5,079 nucleotides of DNA from JBBSJV01 sp038256935 (GCA_038256935.1 JBBSJV010000092.1:1-5079), one strand, 5' to 3'. Shown: positions 1 through 4,978, counted from the first letter of the stretch. Numbers and translations are program-made. The notes: generated from the letters alone by a model not told the origin.

Positions 1-2
1 AT

Positions 3-365
3 TTAATAAATGAGACTCATAAGGTAAGGAATGAGGTGTATCCGCACATTAAACTGAGAATTGTAGATCAAAAATTGCAATTAGAGAATCAAATAGTAAT
101 CACACAGTTACAATCAGTAATTGCAAATGTCGTTGAGAGTTTAACATCTGACGTTTATGATACAGGTCATTTAATAGGATACAATCCAAATCTTTATCAT
201 TTTTTTGGACCTAAATCAAAAGCAAAAACTGATTTTGAAGCTAGGATAGGCCCTGATTTTAATTTAGTACAATCGGGTTTAGACTCAATTAAATCATACT
301 CTCAAATAATGGCATCGTTATTTTTGCCATGTTATAAACAAATAGTAGAATTGTATAATAGTTAA
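3..365 (+). CDS. Hypothetical protein, probably the 3' part of a gene cut by the window edge
   Basis: I do not recognise this protein. The frame is open from base 3 to the TAA at 363-365, giving about 120 residues with no stop back to the left edge, so the gene may begin outside the window. A GTG at 36-38 is a possible internal start: AAGGA at 26-30 lies five bases before it and would be a fair Shine-Dalgarno site, giving 109 residues. I prefer the partial reading because the other genes here lack such sites and the reading upstream of the GTG (NETHKVRNEVYPHIK) looks continuous with the rest. The protein is mixed polar and hydrophobic, probably soluble, with no transmembrane segment or signal peptide and no motif I can name. 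One Cys lies near the C-terminus (LPCYKQIVELYNS). It converges on the leftward gene ending at 369 with three bases between the stops. Confidence 0.5.
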   Translation, partial: LINETHKVRNEVYPHIKLRIVDQKLQLENQIVITQLQSVIANVVESLTSDVYDTGHLIGYNPNLYHFFGPKSKAKTDFEARIGPDFNLVQSGLDSIKSYSQIMASLFLPCYKQIVELYNS

Positions 366-372
366 ATTCTAC
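345..372. repeat. Inverted repeat spanning both convergent stop codons
   Basis: GTAGAATT at 345-352 is the exact reverse complement of AATTCTAC at 365-372, with a 12-base loop. The structure contains the TAA of the rightward gene and the TAG of the leftward gene. It could act as a shared bidirectional transcript end. No T-run follows on either strand, so a classical intrinsic terminator is not supported, and an 8-bp match in AT-rich DNA can arise by chance. Confidence 0.35.
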
Positions 373-881
373 CTAAAACCTTCCCTATCATTTGCACTAT
401 TGTTTCTATCTTCATTAGCTTCAAGATAAATCTGATTTACTCTTTGGGAGTTTCTTTCTTTGGAGGCAGCATTTTCTTCACCAAATTTATTTAGATCGAA
501 TATGCTTGTATTAAGCAAGTTTCTTAGATTTAAATACTCTTCTTCACTAACTTCTTGGGTAAATTGTGCTTCTCCATCGACAAATCGAATAGATCTTTCC
601 AAATAAGCTAGAAAATCAGTAGTTTTGGCTACAGTCTGTTTTTGCTGGTCAATCAAATCATCATTGAGAGCAGCCTGATTAGTAAAAATATCGGCAATTT
701 CGTCTTTTTGAGTCCTTTGGGATAATAACATCTCGTTAAAGTCAGCTATTAACTCTTGATTCTCAGTTTCAGCTACAGTTAATCTTTGCTCGTATGAATA
801 AAATATATACCCCATTATCCCCACTGTGACAAAATTTGTGACTAACAAAACAACGGCTATTCTAGAGTAAAATTTGTTCAT
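369..881 (-). CDS. Membrane-anchored extracytoplasmic helical protein of unknown function
   Basis: This is a 170-residue protein that I cannot assign to a family. A short basic N-terminus (MNKFYSR) is followed by one strong hydrophobic segment at about residues 8-28, which fits a signal anchor with the rest outside the cytoplasmic membrane. Residues about 29-100 are rich in Glu, Gln, Asp, Leu and Ala with few helix breakers, as expected for a long helix or coiled coil. A further charged helical stretch covers about 110-160, and the tail is hydrophilic and Asn/Asp/Arg-rich. There is no catalytic motif. The start codon overlaps the stop of the upstream gene as ATGA, and no Shine-Dalgarno site is visible, so translation is probably coupled to that gene. 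This makes it the second gene of a two-gene operon with the barrel-like exported protein, and a shared envelope role is a reasonable inference. Confidence refers to it being a real gene. Confidence 0.85.
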   Translation of the reverse strand: MNKFYSRIAVVLLVTNFVTVGIMGYIFYSYEQRLTVAETENQELIADFNEMLLSQRTQKDEIADIFTNQAALNDDLIDQQKQTVAKTTDFLAYLERSIRFVDGEAQFTQEVSEEEYLNLRNLLNTSIFDLNKFGEENAASKERNSQRVNQIYLEANEDRNNSANDREGFR

Positions 882-1333
882 TTAGATACTTTTATTTCAA
901 CTTCAACTGAGCTTTGTATGTTTGGATCTATTCCTAGCTCCCTAAAAGTCTTTTCATCCAAAATAACTACCTCACCTTCTTCTAAAACTTGTTTGTTGTT
1001 GCCTACGATTTTATCTAAAGTGATGTCTCCGTAAGTAATTTTGACTTCGCTAGCTAGAGCAAATTTGTCTGTTGTTACTGCAACTATAGCTGATCTATCC
1101 AAAACTGCAAGTCCAGTTAATCCCGCTTCTATAGAAGACTCTACATCAGAGTAAGACTTATTTTCTAATACTCCGCCAGCAATTTGTCCATTACCGTCTC
1201 CAACAGTTGCAACTGAACCAGAATTGTCCTCTAAAACACCTAATACAGATCCAGTTTGCTCACTCCTTACTAAGAAAGGGACGACGAGTAAAACGACGAG
1301 AATAAGGGCAAAAATACGAGATCTTGGTGACAT
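878..1333 (-). CDS. Exported small protein with a putative RlpA/3D-like double-psi beta-barrel domain
   Basis: The protein has 151 residues. Two Arg residues near the start are followed by a hydrophobic stretch at about residues 7-22 (FALILVVLLVVPFLV), which is a signal peptide or anchor. A Gly/Ser/Val/Asn-rich linker covers about 27-65. The C-terminal part, about 72-149, is predicted beta-rich and ends in VEVEIKVSK. Its order of elements (AIVAVTTDKFALASEVKI, a loop, VVILDEKTFRELGI, then VEVEIKV) resembles RlpA/3D double-psi beta-barrels, in which AAH..LPFGT.V, a DRGP loop, IIDLS..A...LG and a final V.V strand occur in that order. The DRGP-type catalytic loop is absent, so peptidoglycan cleavage is not supported and binding is more likely if the fold is right. 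The domain call is moderate; the gene and its export signal are well supported. It is the first gene of an operon read from a consensus promoter and is divergent from rpsG. Confidence 0.8.
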   Translation of the reverse strand: MSPRSRIFALILVVLLVVPFLVRSEQTGSVLGVLEDNSGSVATVGDGNGQIAGGVLENKSYSDVESSIEAGLTGLAVLDRSAIVAVTTDKFALASEVKITYGDITLDKIVGNNKQVLEEGEVVILDEKTFRELGIDPNIQSSVEVEIKVSK

Positions 1334-1363
1334 ATTGATAGTTTTCTAATAGTATTTATTTAT

Positions 1364-1392
1364 ATTATACTCATTCTATAAGTAAATGTCAA
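1364..1392 (-). promoter_or_regulatory. Consensus sigma70-type promoter for the leftward operon
   Basis: On the minus strand TTGACA (1392-1387) and TATAAT (1369-1364) are separated by exactly 17 bases, a perfect match to the housekeeping consensus in both boxes. The expected start is near 1357, leaving a leader of about 24 bases before the ATG at 1333. No good Shine-Dalgarno site is present in that leader. The promoter lies back to back with the rpsG upstream region. Confidence 0.85.
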
Positions 1393-1449
1393 AGTTTCCA
1401 AATTTTTTAAAGGCTTTAGTTAAGGGTGCTTATAAGTAATACTTCAATG

Positions 1450-1492
1450 TTGACAAAATTCAATTTGTCATTAAGTGTAGTTATTATTAATT
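1450..1492 (+). promoter_or_regulatory. Probable rpsG promoter or leader region
   Basis: A TTGACA at 1450-1455 is a perfect -35 box, but no good -10 box sits 16-18 bases downstream (position 1473 onward reads AAGTGT). If used, transcription would begin only a few bases before the ATG at 1493. The alternative is the TATAAG at 1431-1436, which would start the message near 1443 and place the inverted repeat at 1451-1470 in a leader of about 50 bases. No Shine-Dalgarno sequence precedes the ATG in either case. Confidence 0.4.
1451..1470. repeat. Perfect 7-bp inverted repeat upstream of rpsG
   Basis: TGACAAA at 1451-1457 and TTTGTCA at 1464-1470 are exact reverse complements around a 6-base centre (ATTCAA). 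The left arm overlaps the TTGACA at 1450-1455. It could be a protein-binding operator on DNA or, if transcription starts upstream, a leader hairpin 22 bases before the rpsG start codon. Autogenous control by S7 through an mRNA structure is known in E. coli; applying it here is inference. Confidence 0.5.
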
Positions 1493-1993
1493 ATGTCGCG
1501 CAAAGCCAGAGTACTAAAGAGACCTCAGATCAAACCAGATCGAACTTACAATAGCGTATTAGTAAGTAGACTTATCAACAGAGTAATGTTGAGTGGAAAG
1601 AAAACAGTTGCTACTAAGATCGTAGTAAGTGCCCTCAATAAAGCTAGTGAAGAATTACAAGTTGCACCTGTTGAAGTTTTAGAAAAAGCTGTCCAAAACA
1701 CCCAACCTCAGATCGAAGTAAAAAGCATGAGAGTAGGGGGTGCTAGTTACCAAGTCCCAGTTGAGCCATATCCAGAGAGAGCTCTTAGATTATCCCTTAC
1801 ATGGATGGTTAATGCATCAAGAGATGTTAAAGGTAAGCCTATGGATGAGAAATTAGCTGCTATTTTAATAAGCTCTTTCAATAGTGAGGGACCAGCTGTA
1901 GAAAAAAGGAATGTAGTTCACCAATTAGCAGCCGGTAACAAAGCCTTCGCTCATCTTGCGATGTGGGCTAAGAGAAAGAAGAATAGCAAGTAA
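1493..1993 (+). CDS. rpsG: 30S ribosomal protein S7
   Basis: S7 binds the 3' major domain of 16S rRNA, starts assembly of the small-subunit head, and lies near the mRNA exit/E site. The 166-residue product covers the whole family. The basic N-terminus (MSRKARVLKRPQIKPD) leads into the S7 signature region at about residues 20-47 (YNSVLVSRLINRVMLSGKK and following). The strongly conserved RNA-contacting segment EVKSMRVGGASYQVPVEPYPER lies at about 75-96 and reads as one unbroken block. The C-terminal helix is HQLAAGNKAFAHLAMWAKRK at about 143-162, where many bacteria have HRMAEANKAFAHYRW, so the EA pair is replaced and the basic tail is a little longer than in the common 156-residue form. The ATG at 1493 fits the conserved N-terminus. 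Neither rpsL upstream nor fusA downstream is present, unlike the usual str operon; an intrinsic terminator follows, so the gene seems to be transcribed alone. Confidence 0.97.
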   Translation: MSRKARVLKRPQIKPDRTYNSVLVSRLINRVMLSGKKTVATKIVVSALNKASEELQVAPVEVLEKAVQNTQPQIEVKSMRVGGASYQVPVEPYPERALRLSLTWMVNASRDVKGKPMDEKLAAILISSFNSEGPAVEKRNVVHQLAAGNKAFAHLAMWAKRKKNSK

Positions 1994-2016
1994 GCTTTAT
2001 TTGAAATACAAATTAT

Positions 2017-2048
2017 AAGAGGGTGTGATAGCCCTCTTTTTTCTTTTT
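2017..2048 (+). terminator. Rho-independent terminator after rpsG
   Basis: AAGAGGG (2017-2023) pairs exactly with CCCTCTT (2032-2038), and a T-G wobble can extend the stem by one pair. The loop is six to eight bases. The stem runs straight into a T-rich tract (2037-2048, broken by one C). It begins 24 bases after the rpsG stop and is the clearest terminator in the window. Confidence 0.9.
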
Positions 2049-2233
2049 AGAAAGTTTATAGAACAATATCTTTGATTCTAAAATATAGCCAACTTAACGC
2101 ACAGTCCAAGCACATGTCTAAGCCTTCAAATACTTAGTTTATAAATTATATTGCTACTTGTTTTGTAGTCTGGTTTGTCTGAATTGAATTAAGATAATGG
2201 GTTTGCACTCTATAATTTAAATAAAATAAGATT
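2049..2233. other. Intergenic spacer without a recognised gene
   Basis: This is the AT-rich gap between the rpsG terminator and the toxin-antitoxin promoter. I see no plausible coding frame, tRNA or strong repeat. A TATAAT at 2211-2216 could be an additional -10 box, but no convincing -35 box lies 16-18 bases upstream of it. Confidence 0.5.
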
Positions 2234-2262
2234 TTGACAAATTTAATATATTTATATAAAAT
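2234..2262 (+). promoter_or_regulatory. Promoter of the toxin-antitoxin operon
   Basis: TTGACA at 2234-2239 and TAAAAT at 2257-2262 (five of six consensus bases) are separated by 17 bases. The expected start is near 2269, giving a leader of about 18 bases before the antitoxin ATG. No Shine-Dalgarno site is visible in the leader. Confidence 0.7.
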
Positions 2263-2273
2263 AAGAAAATATA
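2247..2273. promoter_or_regulatory. Possible antitoxin operator
   Basis: The -10 and start region contains the inverted repeat TATATTT (2247-2253) / AAATATA (2267-2273) and, within it, the perfect 10-base palindrome TTTATATAAA (2251-2260). AbrB-fold antitoxins commonly repress their own promoter through palindromes in this position. The DNA is almost pure A/T here, so chance symmetry is a serious alternative. Confidence 0.3.
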
Positions 2274-2286
2274 CTAAAATCATATC

Positions 2287-2556
2287 ATGTCTAAAATTCA
2301 GACGTTAACACTAAAAGTTAATCCTAAAAATGGAACAGTAGTAATCCCTCAAAAAATCAGAAAAGCCTTTAATATTCAAAACAGCTTAGTATTAATAATA
2401 AGAGAAGGGAAACTGGAGATTTTGCCAAATAAATATACTCTTGATCAGGTATTAAATGATTTACCGTCACTGAAATCAGATAAAAATTTTTCCGAAAAAG
2501 ACTTTAAAGAAACAATCGAATCTGAAGTAATCAAAAATTACAAAAAATGCTTATGA
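2287..2556 (+). CDS. AbrB/MazE-fold antitoxin (VapB-like)
   Basis: This 89-residue protein has the N-terminal SpoVT/AbrB swapped-hairpin DNA-binding domain at about residues 4-48. The core reads GTVVIPQKIRKAFNIQ, then LVLIIREGKLEILP, the typical beta-strand, basic helix and beta-hairpin pattern in which two chains interlock to bind DNA. The C-terminal half, about 51-89, is a charged helical tail (TLDQVLNDLPSL, then a Glu/Lys-rich stretch), which in VapB-type antitoxins wraps the toxin and blocks its active site. The next gene is a PIN-domain protein whose start overlaps this stop by four bases, so the pair reads as a type II toxin-antitoxin operon in the usual antitoxin-first order. Autoregulation of the upstream promoter is expected from the family. 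Function is inferred from fold and neighbour. The ATG at 2287 is the only start that keeps the complete domain. Confidence 0.88.
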   Translation: MSKIQTLTLKVNPKNGTVVIPQKIRKAFNIQNSLVLIIREGKLEILPNKYTLDQVLNDLPSLKSDKNFSEKDFKETIESEVIKNYKKCL

Positions 2557-2951
2557 CATTTTTGGATGCAAACATTGTAATTAGAATTTTAATTCAAGAC
2601 AATCAAAATCTGAGCGAAAAAGCCAAAAATTTGTTTAAAAAATCCATTCAGAACAAGCAAAAAATCATACTTGAAGATTCTGTAGTAGCTGAGATTTTGT
2701 GGGTTTGTACTTCAAAACATCTGTACAATCAAGATCGCTTGGAAGTAGCACAAAGGCTGATTGCTTTAGTAAGCTCTGATAATATATATCACCCGTATAA
2801 ATCCAGTCTGATCTATGCTATTTACAAGTATAGTCAGATAAACTTAGATTTTGTAGATTGTTTAGCTATTAGCTATAGGGAAACTGGGATAGTAAGTGAG
2901 GTTTTGACTTTTGATAAAGAAATTATAGATCAATTGAAAACATCAAACTAG
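2553..2951 (+). CDS. PIN-domain ribonuclease toxin (VapC-like)
   Basis: PIN-domain toxins are metal-dependent endoribonucleases, usually cutting tRNA or rRNA, and are held inactive by the partner antitoxin. From the ATG at 2553 the product has 132 residues, the normal size for the family. The acidic residues expected for the metal site are all visible: Asp5 in FLDANIVIR, Glu47 in VVAEILWV, Asp99 and Asp102 in LDFVDCLAISY, and Asp121 in LTFDKEI. The toxin therefore looks intact. I chose 2553 because its ATG overlaps the antitoxin TGA (ATGA), the standard coupling arrangement, and puts the strand carrying Asp5 at the usual distance from the N-terminus. The ATG at 2547 would add Met-Leu. No Shine-Dalgarno site precedes either. 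The cellular target cannot be told from sequence alone. Confidence 0.9.
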   Translation: MTFLDANIVIRILIQDNQNLSEKAKNLFKKSIQNKQKIILEDSVVAEILWVCTSKHLYNQDRLEVAQRLIALVSSDNIYHPYKSSLIYAIYKYSQINLDFVDCLAISYRETGIVSEVLTFDKEIIDQLKTSN

Positions 2952-2956
2952 GGTCT

Positions 2957-2970
2957 TAATCTTAAGATTA
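2957..2970. repeat. Perfect 14-base palindrome after the toxin gene
   Basis: TAATCTTAAGATTA is fully self-complementary, with its axis between 2963 and 2964, six bases after the toxin stop. There is no loop or following T-run, so it looks more like a dimeric protein-binding site than a terminator. No function is shown. Confidence 0.4.
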
Positions 2971-2984
2971 GTCAAGTCATGAGA

Positions 2985-3012
2985 TAAAGGTTTTAAAATT
3001 TTGACACCTTTA
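2985..3012. repeat. Inverted repeat overlapping the mannosyltransferase promoter
   Basis: TAAAGGT (2985-2991) and ACCTTTA (3006-3012) are exact reverse complements around a 14-base centre. The right arm overlaps the last base of the TTGACA at 3001-3006. It could be an operator for the downstream gene or a weak transcript end for the toxin operon. Chance is possible. Confidence 0.3.
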
Positions 3013-3029
3013 AAGTTTTACTCTATTTA
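3001..3029 (+). promoter_or_regulatory. Putative promoter giving a leaderless mannosyltransferase mRNA
   Basis: TTGACA at 3001-3006 is followed after 17 bases by TATTTA at 3024-3029, a weak -10 box. With standard spacing the first transcribed base would be the A of the ATG at 3036, so the message would have no leader. This agrees with the absence of any Shine-Dalgarno site before this gene. Confidence 0.45.
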
Positions 3030-3035
3030 TAAATT

Positions 3036-4688
3036 ATGAAACAAGTGCAGGCTGGTCTCTTTTTTGAAAAGACTAGAAATTTTATTAGTTCATTTACATT
3101 GTTTGAAAAACTATGGCTTTGCGTTCTATTGCTTGTTTGTCTTTCTGGGCTAATTTATATTATAAATCTAGACAGTCCGATGGGGCCTTACTGGGATGAA
3201 AACTATCATATAAGTTCTGCTCAAAAGTATAGAGACGGGGTTTATTTTAACGAGATTCATCCACCTTTGGGCAAGCTTTTGATTGCCTCTGGGGAAGAAT
3301 TACTAGGGCTTAATAATCAGCTAAATACTACTAGTTTTTTAAGTGTTGATAAGATCGATGATTTTCCAGATGATTATAGATTTTTGGGGGTTAGGATGTT
3401 TCCAGCTCTACTTGCAATGCTAAGTCCGATTGTCTTTTTCTTTATTGCTTATCAAATCCTAAAAAGGGTTGGAATTTCACTTGCAATTAGCTCACTTTAT
3501 CTTTTTAATAACGCTCTAGTATTGCATTTTAGAGGAGCGATGCTAGATGGGATTCAAATGTTTTTTATCCTTTTAACAGTTTTAGGATTTTTCAAAGTCA
3601 TTGCTGATCCCAAAAAACCATTGCCTTGGTTAATCGTCATGGGGGTAGGGACAGGACTAGCTGTTGCAACAAAGATAAATTCACTCATACTGGCTATTTT
3701 TTGGCTGGGGGCTTTATTTGAAATTGTAAGAGTAAAGTGGCAGTTAATGGATAGGGAAAAGGGTTTTAAAATTAATAAAAAAAATTTACTTGAAATTTTA
3801 AAACCAATTTCAGCTCTAGTCGTTTCAGTTCTTATTGCAATTAGTTTGTTTGTGGGTGTCTTTGCTATCCATTTTAGTTTATTTAATACTGTTGATAAAA
3901 CCTATGAGGCCTCAGATGAATTGATCAGTAGAATAGGGGGCGGGCTTAATCTTCAAACTACCTTACTTGGAATCCAAGACTGGAATCGCTATCAAAGTAA
4001 ATACAATGAAAACGTGCCAAAGCTCAAAGAAGGAGAGCCTACAGAAAACGGGAGCTATCCTATGGACTGGATAATGATGAGAAAGACTATCCGATATAGG
4101 TTTGAAAGATATACAATAGCTAAAGACGATCACAAGATCTATGAATTTAATACTGACCAAAAAGCTGATGTTAGTTTCACAGATGTTTATGAAGATCCAG
4201 AAATCAGCCAAAGTCACGTAGCCCCTACCAAATATTGGTATCTAGTTGGCAATCCTGTCAGTTGGTATCTAGGAGTTTTTGGCTTAGTTCTAGCAATTGC
4301 CTTGGTAATCGGTGTTGTATTTTTTGGGCTGAAACGCCCTTCAAGATTTGTAACCAGTGGTATTTTAACTGCGCTTACGGCTTACTTTGGCTATATGTTT
4401 ACAGTTATGAGCGTAGATAGAGTGCTGTATTTGTATCATTATTTTGTGCCTCTAGTTTTTAGCTGGATACTGCTTATTTTAGTGATTAATTATCTATATG
4501 ATTTGTATAAAGACAGAGATGATAAACGAGCTGTAGTATCATATTTTATCTATTCATTAAGTATTATAATCTTTATCTGTTTTATCTACTTTGCTCCATT
4601 TAGTTATGGCCTCCCACTTATTGAAAGTGAGTTTGAAAACCGCAATTGGATAGGTTTTTGGGGTATGGAAGTAGTTACGGGAAAGTAA
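3036..4688 (+). CDS. Polytopic membrane glycosyltransferase, protein O-mannosyltransferase (PMT, GT39) type
   Basis: Family members move mannose from a polyprenyl-phosphate-mannose donor to Ser/Thr of proteins on the outer face of the membrane. The 550-residue length is normal for the bacterial form. After a first membrane segment (about 27-44), the first outer loop carries the acidic pair Asp54-Glu55 (PYWDENYH), matching the catalytic/acceptor-binding Asp-Glu of PMT enzymes. HPPLGKLL at 75-82 is a PMT hallmark. HFRGAMLDG (164-172) supplies a conserved Arg, and VATKINSL lies near 210-217. About nine to eleven hydrophobic segments are visible. A large soluble loop spans about 283-400, and no MIR repeats are seen there. 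The C-terminal block fits the PMT C-terminal four-helix region: GNPVSWYLG (406-414) and DRVLYLYHYFVP (461-472). Donor and target proteins are unknown. It appears to be transcribed alone, and another GT-C enzyme is a less likely alternative. Confidence 0.88.
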   Translation: MKQVQAGLFFEKTRNFISSFTLFEKLWLCVLLLVCLSGLIYIINLDSPMGPYWDENYHISSAQKYRDGVYFNEIHPPLGKLLIASGEELLGLNNQLNTTSFLSVDKIDDFPDDYRFLGVRMFPALLAMLSPIVFFFIAYQILKRVGISLAISSLYLFNNALVLHFRGAMLDGIQMFFILLTVLGFFKVIADPKKPLPWLIVMGVGTGLAVATKINSLILAIFWLGALFEIVRVKWQLMDREKGFKINKKNLLEILKPISALVVSVLIAISLFVGVFAIHFSLFNTVDKTYEASDELISRIGGGLNLQTTLLGIQDWNRYQSKYNENVPKLKEGEPTENGSYPMDWIMMRKTIRYRFERYTIAKDDHKIYEFNTDQKADVSFTDVYEDPEISQSHVAPTKYWYLVGNPVSWYLGVFGLVLAIALVIGVVFFGLKRPSRFVTSGILTALTAYFGYMFTVMSVDRVLYLYHYFVPLVFSWILLILVINYLYDLYKDRDDKRAVVSYFIYSLSIIIFICFIYFAPFSYGLPLIESEFENRNWIGFWGMEVVTGK

Positions 4689-4723
4689 TGAAACGACAAT
4701 AAATAATGAAATTACAAAAAAAA

Positions 4724-4751
4724 TGTCATCTTGAGTGAAGCGAGAGATCCC
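4724..4751 (+). repeat. Dispersed repeat unit, copy 1
   Basis: The unit begins TGTCATCTTGAG, continues TGAAGCGAGAG and ends ATCCC. It matches the general form TGTCATxxxGAGCGAAGCGAGAxATCCC, a REP-like repeat I recall from intergenic regions of many bacterial genomes. It starts 36 bases after the mannosyltransferase stop. Confidence 0.7.
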
Positions 4752-4785
4752 CTGTGGTGGTACAGTAACTTTTAATTTAGAGTAA

Positions 4786-4822
4786 ACTAATTTTCAATCA
4801 ATTTTGAATTAGTAAGTTTTTT
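4786..4822 (+). terminator. Possible AT-rich intrinsic terminator
   Basis: ACTAATT (4786-4792) pairs with AATTAGT (4807-4813). After a two-base bulge CAA (4795-4797) pairs with TTG (4804-4806), giving ten pairs around a 6-base loop. Six T bases follow at 4817-4822. The stem is weak because it is mostly A/T and it lies about 97 bases beyond the mannosyltransferase stop, so the call is tentative. Confidence 0.35.
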
Positions 4823-4845
4823 AAGTTTTAAAACAACAAAAGCCT

Positions 4846-4875
4846 TGTCATTTCGAAGCGAAGCTGAGAAATCCC
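4846..4875 (+). repeat. Dispersed repeat unit, copy 2
   Basis: The unit starts TGTCATTTCGA, passes through GCGAAGC and ends GAGAAATCCC. Compared with the common form it has two single-base insertions, an extra A after CGA and an extra T after GCGAAGC, a sign of decay. It shares the TGTCAT start, GAAGC core and ATCCC end with copy 1. Confidence 0.7.
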
Positions 4876-4894
4876 ATAGTATTGCAGATTTACC

Positions 4895-4910
4895 ATCAAT
4901 TAAAATTGAT
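4895..4910. repeat. Short inverted repeat between repeat units
   Basis: ATCAATT (4895-4901) and AATTGAT (4904-4910) are exact reverse complements two bases apart. It lies between repeat copies 2 and 3 and may be the core of a small palindromic element. It is followed by CGAGAAAGTCCC (4913-4924), which resembles the GAGAAATCCC end of copy 2. Confidence 0.4.
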
Positions 4911-4934
4911 TATCGAGAAAGTCCCTTCCGCAGA

Positions 4935-4961
4935 TGTCATACTGAACTTGTTTCAGTATCT
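4935..4961 (+). repeat. Dispersed repeat unit, copy 3, with perfect hairpin
   Basis: The unit reads TGTCATACTGAAC then TTGTTTCAGTATCT. ATACTGAA (4939-4946) pairs perfectly with TTCAGTAT (4952-4959) around a 5-base loop. It is a second subfamily of the same TGTCAT-type repeats, of the form TGTCATxCTGAACTTGTTTCAGxATCT. The compensated change on both sides of the stem (TACTGAA/TTCAGTA rather than the common CCTGAA/TTCAGG) suggests that pairing is maintained. Confidence 0.75.
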
Positions 4962-4978
4962 ATTGGAGTGTTCAGAAT

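Noticed and set aside
878..1333. Active RlpA lytic transglycosylase
   Set aside because: The overall pattern is suggestive, but the DRGP loop with its catalytic Asp is absent, so enzymatic activity is not claimed.
2211..2216. TATAAT as the main toxin-antitoxin promoter
   Set aside because: No acceptable -35 box at 16-18 bases; the TTGACA-N17-TAAAAT at 2234-2262 is a better match and closer to the gene.
2049..2233. tRNA or small RNA gene in the gap after rpsG
   Set aside because: No cloverleaf arms, no TTCGA-like T-loop, no CCA end and no strong GC-containing stem were found.
2553..2556. TGA recoding (Gly or Trp code, as in some CPR or mollicutes)
   Set aside because: TGA ends the antitoxin at a classic ATGA overlap and ends the exported-barrel gene the same way; no gene here contains an in-frame TGA.
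3963..4217. Open frame of 84 codons on the minus strand
   Set aside because: It lies inside the well-supported mannosyltransferase gene on the opposite strand, with no initiation signal and no recognisable product.
4235..4420. Open frame of 61 codons on the plus strand
   Set aside because: It is another frame of the mannosyltransferase C-terminal membrane region; its Trp/Ser/Cys-rich composition is typical of a shadow frame.
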